Source: Stanieria cyanosphaera PCC 7437 (GTDB lineage Bacteria > Cyanobacteriota > Cyanobacteriia > Cyanobacteriales > Xenococcaceae). From it: a stretch of DNA of 64,000 bases. A program made the translations under genes and the position numbers. The stretch spans positions 3,058,501 through 3,122,500 of the forward strand of contig NC_019748.1 in the NCBI RefSeq assembly GCF_000317575.1. Direction: 5' to 3'. The notes under the pieces were generated by a model. The model had not been told where the DNA came from, did not search any database, and saw only the letters and a list, made by a program, of their open reading frames with translations. This document shows, piece by piece, positions 56,045 through 64,000 of this stretch; the stretch's first letter is position 1; each line of letters opens with the position of its first letter.

Positions 56045-56353
56045 TTACTCTAGATTATCTTCATTCAAAAGGCGGTCTAAAATACGACGGTTTTCTACTT
56101 GTAGTCCTCTGATTTCGCTCTGCATTGTTTCAATATTAGTTTGCATGGTTCGTATTACACCCATTGAGTCAATAAATATTTCTGTAGCTCTTTCCATTTG
56201 CTCAGTAAGGCGGTCTACTCTGTTAGTTAAAGCATCAATAGCTTCAGCATTAGCATCAATTTTAGCTGTATTACTATGACTTAGTTTGATGGCTGATTGT
56301 AAAATTTTTTCGATTTGATTTAGTCTTTGTTTTGGAGTTAGTTCTTGACTCAT
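56045..56353 (-). CDS. Small coiled-coil protein (102 aa)
   Basis: Almost wholly helical: heptad pattern from residue 10 to 98 (EKILQSAIKLSHSNT, ALTNRVDRLTEQMERATE, IRGLQVENRRILDRLL). Likely oligomerises. No further family identity. Lies between the DUF29 gene (17 nt from its stop) and a GC-rich inverted element. Common as a small cyanobacterial hypothetical. Confidence 0.55.
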   Translation of the reverse strand: MSQELTPKQRLNQIEKILQSAIKLSHSNTAKIDANAEAIDALTNRVDRLTEQMERATEIFIDSMGVIRTMQTNIETMQSEIRGLQVENRRILDRLLNEDNLE

Positions 56354-56390
56354 TTTAGCTAAAGATTTTTATTTAATAATTGATTATACA

Positions 56391-56407
56391 GCGATCGCGC
56401 ACGCGCC
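56391..56407. repeat. HIP1-extended repeat, inverted partner of 54583-54599
   Basis: GCGATCGCGCACGCGCC is the exact reverse complement of the 17 bases at 54583-54599. Such HIP1-centred GC-rich elements are scattered in cyanobacterial genomes. Confidence 0.6.
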
Positions 56408-56469
56408 AGGCTTCGCCGAGACCGAATAATAAATAATAATTTTTGACTTAATCAAACTGTCTAAATTAT

Positions 56470-56500
56470 AAAAAAAAGCGTGTTTAAATAAAATAAACAC
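56470..56500 (-). terminator. Rho-independent terminator of the TPR gene
   Basis: On the minus strand GTGTTTA (56500-56494) / TAAACAC (56486-56480) with a 7-nt loop, then GC and at least seven T. It lies 35 nt past the TPR gene stop. Confidence 0.65.
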
Positions 56501-56535
56501 ACTCTAAAAAACTTTATTTAAGATTAGATTAAAAA

Positions 56536-57378
56536 TTATTGAGCAGCACGAGCATAATATTGTTCTGCCTCTTGTTCCCTACCTTGTTTCTTCAAAATAT
56601 CGCTGAGTAAGCGTAAAATATAGGTAGCATCTGGTTTAAGTTCTATAGCTTTTTGATAACAACGAATTGCTGTATCTAAGTTATCTTTTTCCTGAAAAAT
56701 ATCTCCTAGTTTTTTATATGCTACTACAAAATCGGGTTGAAGCTGAATTGCTTTTTGATAGTTAGCCATTGCTTCATCAAGTTGTCCTTTTTCTAACAAT
56801 GCATCACCTAAAAATAGATAAGGTTTAGCTGAGTCTGGTTTAAGTTCAATTACTTTTTGATAGTATGCGATCGCGTCATCAAAATGTTCTTTTTTCAGCA
56901 ATATATTGGCATATTTAAGATAAAAACCACTATTCCATTCAGAATTAATTTTTAGTGCTTTTTGATAATAATTAATTGCAGATTCAATTTCATCTTTTTC
57001 TTGTAGAAGTAAGTCTCCTAATTGTTTGTAAATACGCGCAGGAAGCTCTGGTTTTAATTCAATTGCTTCTTGATAAGCTGCGATCGCGCCATGAATTTTG
57101 TTTTGTTTTTGTAAAACTTTAGCTAATTTTAGATAAGGAGCATAATTTGATGGATTTAAACCAATCATACGTTGATAACATTTTACTGCTTCTGACCAAT
57201 TTTGCTGAGATTCATAAATTTCAGCTAACTTGGGTAAAGGTTGAGTATAGTTAGGTTTAATTTTGATTGCTTGCTGATAGCTTTGAATCGATTCTTCAAA
57301 GTTGCCTTGTTCTTTTAATGCATTACCTTTTTCAAAATTTGCTTTTGCTTTTTCTTTGAATTTATTAGTAGCGGTCAT
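56536..57378 (-). CDS. TPR-repeat protein (280 aa)
   Basis: Eight tandem TPR motifs of 34 residues span nearly the whole protein (e.g. AIQSYQQAIKIKPNYTQPLP, AIAAYQEAIELKPELPAR), with no fused enzyme domain. Likely a scaffold for the neighbouring transferases. The ATG at 57378 is preceded by GAGGT 8 nt upstream, so the ATG 15 bases earlier is rejected. Last gene before the terminator, downstream of the sulfotransferase gene. Confidence 0.85.
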   Translation of the reverse strand: MTATNKFKEKAKANFEKGNALKEQGNFEESIQSYQQAIKIKPNYTQPLPKLAEIYESQQNWSEAVKCYQRMIGLNPSNYAPYLKLAKVLQKQNKIHGAIAAYQEAIELKPELPARIYKQLGDLLLQEKDEIESAINYYQKALKINSEWNSGFYLKYANILLKKEHFDDAIAYYQKVIELKPDSAKPYLFLGDALLEKGQLDEAMANYQKAIQLQPDFVVAYKKLGDIFQEKDNLDTAIRCYQKAIELKPDATYILRLLSDILKKQGREQEAEQYYARAAQ

Positions 57379-57415
57379 TTTTTTGTACCTCATTGTTATT
57401 AAGACTCAATAATTT

Positions 57416-58474
57416 TTATTTTGATTCAGCCAATTTAACCATTACAAAAGCCATTGCTTCATTTAATAATGACGGAGATAAATCCGTAATTATATTTTTT
57501 AGATCCATATAATTTTTTGAGTCTGTAGGGGCTTTTAAGAAAAGTTTAAATTTATCTCGCGAGGCAAATCTATCTATTAATTCTAGATTAGAGCCATAAT
57601 AATAATCAAATACAAGTTTTTTCTGTTCCAAAGACATAAAATCAATTTTTTCTTGATTGAATCCTCTATTTTGAGCAAATTCTTGGAGATATTTAGATAT
57701 TATTTCTCGTATTCTAATGTTTTCTTCTTGTTGAAATAACCATGACAACTCTTCAGTTTCTTTGATATAAGAAAATATTTGTTGACATAAAAGAATTGTT
57801 TTATAAGAAGGCGATATATTGTAGTTTTTAGATTCTTGAAATAGATCAGAAGGTATATATTCAATTCCAATCAAATCAAAAAAATTACTTAATAAACCAC
57901 TACTTGAATAAACTAAATCTTCAAAAGATAAAACACGTAAATAGGAAGGTTGAAAATATTGATCCCAGAAATCGCAGATTTCATTGTATTTTAAAGCACG
58001 TAAAGACTGAGAAAACTTCTCAAACCAAGTATCAAAGCTATCAAAAGTAGTACCATTTTTTGCTAATTGAGCCCACTGAGAAGATAACCATTGATATTGA
58101 TTTCTATAAATAAAAACTAAATTTAATTCTAAATTATCAGGAAGGCAATCACGTAACTGTAGTAATTGTTTTTTTTCTGTTATTTGAATAAAATTTTCTG
58201 CACTGATGATAAAATGTTCTGCATCAGAGTTATTTATTTCTTGTTTAAGGTTATCAAATACATTATTTTTTCCATTTTTAAAATTATTTGTTAATACTTC
58301 TAATGCAAGTTCATGATGAACATAGGAGTTTCCCAATTCACCTCTACCAGCTTTTAGGTATTTTATTCCCATTGTTTCTAAGTTTTTTTCATGTTTTTTT
58401 AACCAATACTGGATAGTTGTAGAACCACATTTTTGATGACCAACATGAATATAAAGTTTTTTAGTTGCAGTCAT
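57416..58474 (-). CDS. Sulfotransferase family protein
   Basis: 352 aa. N-terminal PAPS-binding loop HVGHQKCGSTTIQYWLKKH and a second conserved block FIYRNQYQWLSSQWAQLAKNG, as in distant capsule/heparan-type sulfotransferases. Unlike the two other sulfotransferases in the cluster it has no TPRs. Acceptor unknown. Between the GT8 gene and the TPR scaffold, 37 nt from each, so probably one operon. Confidence 0.78.
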   Translation of the reverse strand: MTATKKLYIHVGHQKCGSTTIQYWLKKHEKNLETMGIKYLKAGRGELGNSYVHHELALEVLTNNFKNGKNNVFDNLKQEINNSDAEHFIISAENFIQITEKKQLLQLRDCLPDNLELNLVFIYRNQYQWLSSQWAQLAKNGTTFDSFDTWFEKFSQSLRALKYNEICDFWDQYFQPSYLRVLSFEDLVYSSSGLLSNFFDLIGIEYIPSDLFQESKNYNISPSYKTILLCQQIFSYIKETEELSWLFQQEENIRIREIISKYLQEFAQNRGFNQEKIDFMSLEQKKLVFDYYYGSNLELIDRFASRDKFKLFLKAPTDSKNYMDLKNIITDLSPSLLNEAMAFVMVKLAESK

Positions 58475-58510
58475 AGTTTTTATTTTTTCAAATTACAAAA
58501 TTAACAATAA

Positions 58511-61189
58511 CTAAATAGAAGCCTGAAGCACTTCAAAAAGTTTATAAAGATATTTTGCTGGTAAAAATCTTGACATATCCTCTAATAATTGAAACCATAA
58601 AATAGAGCCTTGATGTTTATTAAGAGAATCCCAAGGTTTAGGTCGGTCTAGTAAATGAATAATTAGACTTTGATCGCTTAAAAGCAATTCATCAAATGTT
58701 CTTTGGTCATAAGGAGGATAAAAATCATTAAATCGAGGAGATAAATCGGCAATTTGACCATCAAATGCTATGTTCAAAGCACACTGATCGTGATAAAGAA
58801 GTTTATGTCCTTCTTCCACAGCAATTCTCACGGCTTTATTTAATAAATCAGTTAATTGAGGATGAGTTGAATCAAAAGCAATTACTCCTGAGTTATAGTA
58901 TTTTCCACTTTTTAAGTTATTAGTTTTGATTGCCTCTTCTATTTCTGATTTTGGTCTTTCTCTACGTGCTGCAATAGGATAACCATTAAAATCTAAATAA
59001 TCGATTTCTTCAAGTGAATCAAGAATAATAGTATCTGAATCAATATAAAGCCACCGAGAGTTAGGAGAAATATCATTTAATACTTGACCAAAAAATAGTC
59101 TATAATAAGCTGTTCTAGAAAGAGAATCTCCTCCAGTAAAAACGCCATAACCAGTAGTGAGTTTATAATCACTAAGTCCTTTGAATAATGATTCAATATC
59201 TATAAATTCAATAATTAAATTTAAGTTGTGAGCTAAAACTTGATAAGCTTCTTTGATTAATTCTAAAGTAGGGTGATCGGCTACCACATAAATCGGATTA
59301 TTTTTTAGTTTATGTTTATTATGTTTATGTAGTGAAAATATAGATACTAAAGTTGGTAGGCTATAAGCTTTGTCTGTACAATAAAATATTTTTGTTTTAA
59401 TTGATTCTACTTGAGAGAGTTGCTCAGAAAAAATATTTTCTTTTAATCTTAATCTGTTTTCACAAATAACTAAATCTCGTGACAATGAATTTTCTTTTTT
59501 CATTAAAGATACGCATTGTCTGGCTTCGTTGATTGGTTCTATTAATTGTTCAAGTATGGCAGTTTTGATTAATAAAAAACTAGTTTTGATTTCTTGATTG
59601 TCAAACTCTTGTTCTATAACATTTAAAGCTTCCTTAAATTTTTTACTCTTACGAACAACTTTAATAAATAAACTGTGATTGTGTATGTTTGTAGGTTCTT
59701 TTAGAATTGCTTCTGCTGCAAAATCAAAAGCTTTTTCCCATTCTCCCAATTCACAAAATAATTTAGCTACAGCTTGATAATAAGAATGAGGAGGGGTAGT
59801 AGTTATTTTTAAGCTATTAAAATAACCTAAAGCTTTATCTAAATTTCCAGAATAACAATATAATTCTAGTAACCTCACTTTAACTTCTTCGTTATCAGGA
59901 CAAATCAATAAAGCTTTTTCAAGCATTTGAGCAGATTGAGTCCAATCTCGTTTTGCCAAATATGCGTGTGCTGCTGCAAAGATGACATCAAAATCTTTTT
60001 CAAAAAGACTTATAGCTTGATTAAAAACTTCTTCTGCTTGTTCAATTTTTTTATCTTCAATGTAAGAATATCCTAGACTAATGTAAGACCATTTATTTTG
60101 TGGTTGAATTTCAATGGCTTTACACCAATAAACTTGTGCCTCTGATTTATTTCCTTGTTCTTTTGCTAATTCGGCTAAACCCAGATAACCGAGAGCATTA
60201 TGAGGGTCAATTTCAACAACTTTATTAAAACAAATGTTAGCTTGTTGATATTCATTAATAGTTTGATAAGACTTTCCTAATAAATGCCAGCACCATAAAT
60301 TTTTATTATCTAAATTGATTGCTTTTTCAAAAGATAAAATTGCTTCTTTAGTTTTCGATTGGTGAAAATAAACTTCTCCAAGACAAATTAAAAGCCAAAA
60401 TTGATCGCCGAATTGTTGATTGACTATTAGTAATGTTTGTTCTGCCTCAGAATATTTTTTTAATCTAAATAAACATTCTCCTTTACGCAACATGGAATGA
60501 TAGTGCTGAGAATGGAAAGCTAATGACACTTCATACATTGTCAAAGCTTGTTGATAATTTTGCTCATTAAAACTACTATCAGCTTTTGTAATAACCTCTT
60601 CAAATGATTCTGAGGTTAAATGTTTTTTGGCAAGTTGAAAATCTGGTTCTATTTCTATTGCTTTGAGAAAAGAATTCTTTGCTTCATCTAGTTTTAATAA
60701 CCTTTCATAAACTTGACCAAGGCGATAATAAGCCCAATGAAATTTTTCATTTAATCTAATTACATTGAATAAATGTTGTTCAGCTAAATCTAGCTGATTT
60801 TGATCTAAAAAAATTTCGCCAAGCTTTTGATGAATTAAATAATCATCTGGGTTCAGAGTTAATGCTTGTTGATAAGCATCGACTGCTTCAGATAATTTAC
60901 CCTGTTGTGCAAAAAAAAGTCCTAATCCATAATGACCCCAGTGAAAATCAGCTTCAAGTGCGACTGATTTATAAAAATTGTCATAAGCTTCTGATAAATT
61001 TCCTTGTTCTAAAAAAGCTATTCCTAGTTTAAAATAAATACTCGCGGAGTTAGTATGATACTGCAAACCTTGCTGGTAAATTTCAATAGCTTGTTGTATA
61101 TTTCCTTCTTTTAGTAATGATGCTCCTCGATCTAAGCATTCTTGTACTGATAATTCTCGGGAATATTGACTAAGATTTTGTACGCTCAT
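58511..61189 (-). CDS. TPR protein with C-terminal GT8 glycosyltransferase
   Basis: 892 aa. TPR repeats cover residues about 10-590. The C-terminal 300 residues are a family 8 glycosyltransferase: start KIFYCTDKAYSLPTLVSIFS, DxD motif YIDSDTIIL (manganese/UDP-sugar), YYNSGVIAFD, and HLLDRPKPWDS. By family it retains sugar stereochemistry using UDP-Gal or UDP-Glc. A helper of glycan assembly with the neighbouring GT2/GT4 and sulfotransferase proteins. No signal peptide. Confidence 0.92.
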   Translation of the reverse strand: MSVQNLSQYSRELSVQECLDRGASLLKEGNIQQAIEIYQQGLQYHTNSASIYFKLGIAFLEQGNLSEAYDNFYKSVALEADFHWGHYGLGLFFAQQGKLSEAVDAYQQALTLNPDDYLIHQKLGEIFLDQNQLDLAEQHLFNVIRLNEKFHWAYYRLGQVYERLLKLDEAKNSFLKAIEIEPDFQLAKKHLTSESFEEVITKADSSFNEQNYQQALTMYEVSLAFHSQHYHSMLRKGECLFRLKKYSEAEQTLLIVNQQFGDQFWLLICLGEVYFHQSKTKEAILSFEKAINLDNKNLWCWHLLGKSYQTINEYQQANICFNKVVEIDPHNALGYLGLAELAKEQGNKSEAQVYWCKAIEIQPQNKWSYISLGYSYIEDKKIEQAEEVFNQAISLFEKDFDVIFAAAHAYLAKRDWTQSAQMLEKALLICPDNEEVKVRLLELYCYSGNLDKALGYFNSLKITTTPPHSYYQAVAKLFCELGEWEKAFDFAAEAILKEPTNIHNHSLFIKVVRKSKKFKEALNVIEQEFDNQEIKTSFLLIKTAILEQLIEPINEARQCVSLMKKENSLSRDLVICENRLRLKENIFSEQLSQVESIKTKIFYCTDKAYSLPTLVSIFSLHKHNKHKLKNNPIYVVADHPTLELIKEAYQVLAHNLNLIIEFIDIESLFKGLSDYKLTTGYGVFTGGDSLSRTAYYRLFFGQVLNDISPNSRWLYIDSDTIILDSLEEIDYLDFNGYPIAARRERPKSEIEEAIKTNNLKSGKYYNSGVIAFDSTHPQLTDLLNKAVRIAVEEGHKLLYHDQCALNIAFDGQIADLSPRFNDFYPPYDQRTFDELLLSDQSLIIHLLDRPKPWDSLNKHQGSILWFQLLEDMSRFLPAKYLYKLFEVLQASI

Positions 61190-61240
61190 AAAAACAATTT
61201 GAATTTTAATTAATGGTTGAATTGAAATATGTATATATAT

Positions 61241-64000
61241 TTAATTGATTAAAAACTTTTTCAACGAAGCTTTTACTACTTCACAACTATAGGGAATAAG
61301 TGCTTCTTGAGATTTTGTTGCTAGATAATTCCAAATCTTTTCATCTTGATAAAGTCTTAAAACTTGATCAGCAAATTCCTCAGTATTGTTTGCTTCTAAA
61401 ATATTTTCTTCGTGAATTAAATTCATTCCTTCTATGCCAACAGAAGTAGAGATAACTGGTAAAGCATATTCCAAACTTTGTCCGATTTTTCCTTTCATTC
61501 CTGCGCCGTATCTTAACGGAGAAACAAACACTCGATGACTTAAAAAATATGAACTTACATCAGATATATAACCAGTTACAATAATGCGATCGCATTCTAA
61601 TTGTTTGACTTCTGGAGTGGGATTACTTCCGAGTAAAGTTACTTTAACGTTCGGTATTTTTGCCCATACTAATGGCATGATTTCTTCACACAACCATAAC
61701 ACAGCATCTACGTTAGGAGGATGGGTGTAACTACCGATAAATAAAATATTTTCTCTACTATGAAAATCTTTAGTTTCACCTAAATAAGGAGTATGAAGAT
61801 TAGGAATAACTGCTACATTAGAAACCCCTTGTTGTTGTAGTATGTTTTTTTCTACAGAGGTAACTGTAATAGTCACATCTGCTTGATGAGAAATTGTTAG
61901 TTCTCTAGCTTGCATATTGATCCATTCAGTTGCTGCTTGCGGATCTTTTTCTGGAAATAATTCCCAAGCGCGTTTCATTCTCAAATAATGTAAGTCGATA
62001 GTGTCGTAGATAATTTTGAGATTTGGTTGTTGTCGAATGATTGGAATGTATTTTTCGTTCAGTTCTGGTCGACAAATCCAGGCAAAATTGATTAAAGGCA
62101 ATCTAGCTTTGATCTGTTCTTCAGGAATTATTCCGTAACCATCTTGAGTGTAGAGGACTTCAATTTGAAGGTTTTGTAGAATCGAGGTGTAGGGTTCGTC
62201 TTTAACGCCATTATCGGCTGCAAAGATAACGTGATAGTTAAGTTCTTTAAAGATTGCTAAAAGATGGAATAGGCGTTTTGAGCCTGATTCTTTGTCATAA
62301 CAGGGCATATAAGTATCTATGACTAAAATAGTTTTTTGCCCTGAGTATTTTCTTGCCGTTTGAGGAACATTTTCAGCACCTTGATTGGGTTGATACAGTT
62401 CCGTTGCTAAAACTGATTGCCATTTTTGTTTAAATTTAGCTGCATTGATGACTTGATATTTTTTAGTACCGCTATTGGTAGAAGTTCCTGAAGTGATGCC
62501 TTCATAATGAACTACTTCTGATTTGGGCTGATACATGACTTTTAAACCTAAACGATGGCGAATGGCAAAGCATAAATCAGTATCTTCGTAATAAGCAGGA
62601 GCAAAATCTCTTTCAAAACCTTTTAAAGCTTCAAAAGTGGCTTTTTTGACCATTAAACTTGCTCCAGAACAATAATCTACCTCGCGCAAGTAATTGTATT
62701 GAGGGTCATGAGGATTATCGTTTCTGCCATAATTCCAACCAGAAGCATCTTGCCAAATAATCCCACCAGCTTCTTGAAGAGAGCCTTGAGGATAAACTAG
62801 TTTTGATCCTACTGCGCCTACGTGTTCGTCTTGAAGGAAAACATCAATCAGACTTTCAATACAGTTGGGGCGGATTTCTGTATCATTATTGAGGAAGTAA
62901 AGATATTCACCGTTAGCTACTGCTGCACCTTTGTTACAAGAATGAATAAAACCCAAATTCTGGTTATTATCAACCAAAGTTAATCCTTCAATTGAACTTA
63001 ATGTTTCTTGAGTATTGTCTTGAGAACAATCGTTAATGACGATAATTTCAACTAATGTTGTTGCTTGGATATTTTGGACTAGAGCTTGTAAACACTGAAG
63101 AGTGTATTGAAGTTGGTTGTAAACAGGAATAATAATTGAAACTGTAGGACAATTACTTTTGGGTAAAACGACAACTGATTTAGTGGTAGTAGGTTGAGCA
63201 ACAACGTTTACCAGAGATTCAAGAACCTTCTTAACATCAGTTTGGGGATTTTTTTTAAGTAAAGTATTGTCTAAACGAATTGAAGCTTCTAAATTACGTG
63301 GTTGAATTTGCATTGCCATTTGATAGGCGATAATTGCTTCATCTAATTTTTCTTGCTTGACTAAGGCAGTCCCAAGACTAATGTAAAGTTCCGAATTATA
63401 TTTATCAATTGCTATTGCTTGATGATAGTTATGAGGTTCGTCTGGATTTTGAGCGATCGCTTGACGATAACATTGAAGTGCTAATTCGCGATCGCTTTGC
63501 ATTCTTTGATAAAGAGCATTACCTAATTTATTTTGAATGTTCGGTAAATCTGAGTTGAGTGCTACTACAGACTGATAAGCAGTAATTGCTTCATTCCAGA
63601 GTTTGAGTTTACTACAAGCTTCTCCAAGGTTATAATGCGACCAAGCAAATTCAGGATTAAGTTTAACTGCCTGACGAAGAGCATCTCCTGCTGCTTGCCA
63701 TTGTTCGATTTGAATTAAAGCGTAGCCTAAATTATTATGTGACCAAGAAAAATCTGAATTAATTTCAGTGGCATGACGATAAGCAGAAATTGCTTCATGC
63801 CATTTTTGTTGTTTGGTTAAAGCTTCACCCCAATAATGATAAGCTTCCCAGTAATTAGGCTCTAGTTGAATAGCTGCTTGATAGTGAGCGTTGGCTTTTT
63901 GCCATTGTTGTTGTTCGGCGTAAGTTTGAGCAATTTGATAATGTAAAGGAGCATAATTGGGACTGTTTTTCAGTCCTTGTTGATAACAATTAAGTGCTTG
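61241..64000 (-). CDS. TPR - GT2 - GT4 multi-domain glycosyltransferase, 5' truncated
   Basis: At least 919 aa; the frame stays open through 64000 with further TPRs (e.g. [20 protein letters not shown]), so the start lies outside; an ATG at 63502 inside the TPR region is not the true start. TPRs fill about the first 280 visible residues, then a GT-A domain (GT2: [41 protein letters not shown]), then a GT-B domain (GT4: [55 protein letters not shown]). Two transferase types on one chain suggests sequential sugar addition. Domain order matches other cyanobacterial surface-glycan enzymes. Confidence 0.9.
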   Translation of the reverse strand, partial: QALNCYQQGLKNSPNYAPLHYQIAQTYAEQQQWQKANAHYQAAIQLEPNYWEAYHYWGEALTKQQKWHEAISAYRHATEINSDFSWSHNNLGYALIQIEQWQAAGDALRQAVKLNPEFAWSHYNLGEACSKLKLWNEAITAYQSVVALNSDLPNIQNKLGNALYQRMQSDRELALQCYRQAIAQNPDEPHNYHQAIAIDKYNSELYISLGTALVKQEKLDEAIIAYQMAMQIQPRNLEASIRLDNTLLKKNPQTDVKKVLESLVNVVAQPTTTKSVVVLPKSNCPTVSIIIPVYNQLQYTLQCLQALVQNIQATTLVEIIVINDCSQDNTQETLSSIEGLTLVDNNQNLGFIHSCNKGAAVANGEYLYFLNNDTEIRPNCIESLIDVFLQDEHVGAVGSKLVYPQGSLQEAGGIIWQDASGWNYGRNDNPHDPQYNYLREVDYCSGASLMVKKATFEALKGFERDFAPAYYEDTDLCFAIRHRLGLKVMYQPKSEVVHYEGITSGTSTNSGTKKYQVINAAKFKQKWQSVLATELYQPNQGAENVPQTARKYSGQKTILVIDTYMPCYDKESGSKRLFHLLAIFKELNYHVIFAADNGVKDEPYTSILQNLQIEVLYTQDGYGIIPEEQIKARLPLINFAWICRPELNEKYIPIIRQQPNLKIIYDTIDLHYLRMKRAWELFPEKDPQAATEWINMQARELTISHQADVTITVTSVEKNILQQQGVSNVAVIPNLHTPYLGETKDFHSRENILFIGSYTHPPNVDAVLWLCEEIMPLVWAKIPNVKVTLLGSNPTPEVKQLECDRIIVTGYISDVSSYFLSHRVFVSPLRYGAGMKGKIGQSLEYALPVISTSVGIEGMNLIHEENILEANNTEEFADQVLRLYQDEKIWNYLATKSQEALIPYSCEVVKASLKKFLIN

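Noticed and set aside
1-64000. tRNA genes, rRNA or transposases
   Set aside because: No T-loop GGTTCGAATCC-type element in a cloverleaf and no transposase motif was seen on either strand.

Overview
This window is cyanobacterial chromosome. It carries petB/petD (cytochrome b6 and subunit IV), a CtpA-type processing protease, frequent HIP1 octamers (GCGATCGC), cyanobacterial families such as DUF6335, DUF1816 and DUF29, and AT-rich intergenic DNA. A low-GC coccoid or pleurocapsalean-type cyanobacterium is plausible, but that is inference. No tRNA or rRNA gene and no clear insertion sequence was seen.

Layout. 1-12.9 kb: a two-partner-secretion adhesin cut by the window start, a membrane P-loop/TPR protein, radC, a signalling pair (ethylene-receptor-like hybrid kinase plus REC-GGDEF-EAL protein), and small acidic proteins. 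12.98-24.8 kb: a complete type I MYXAN/dev-type CRISPR-Cas locus, all on the minus strand. One operon runs WYL regulator - MntA - HepT - cas6 - cas3 - cas8 (cmx8) - cas7 (devR) - cas5 (devS), followed by a leader and array 2. A second unit, cas4-cas1 fusion - cas2, is followed by a leader and array 1. The two arrays have related but different 36-nt repeats and homologous leaders. Array 2 is extraordinary: its 12 spacers are all the same 38-nt sequence, itself built of heptamers. A 20-bp motif (19/20 identical) sits 46-50 nt upstream of the start codons of both cas transcription units, suggesting joint control, perhaps by the WYL protein.

24.9-39.9 kb: mostly conserved housekeeping genes: ctpA divergent from petB-petD, prfC, a geranylgeranyl-reductase-family flavoprotein, a putative structured RNA, a uracil-DNA glycosylase, rpe, a SUI1-family factor, sugar and ABC-2 permeases, a STAS protein that apparently starts at ATT, mrnC, rlmB, a DUF1816 protein and an alpha/beta hydrolase. 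40-45 kb: a minor-pilin cluster (FimT, PilW, FimT, PilV and HpsA/PilX-like) with a CRP-type palindrome upstream. 45.3-64 kb: rpmB, an orphan Dnd-associated protein, and then a long minus-strand cluster of TPR proteins fused to sulfotransferases and glycosyltransferases (GT2, GT4, GT8), probably making or decorating a sulfated surface glycan. The last gene runs off the window end.

Limits: all homology statements come from recognising motifs by eye. Start sites were revised where an in-frame ATG/GTG with better spacing or Shine-Dalgarno sequence existed.
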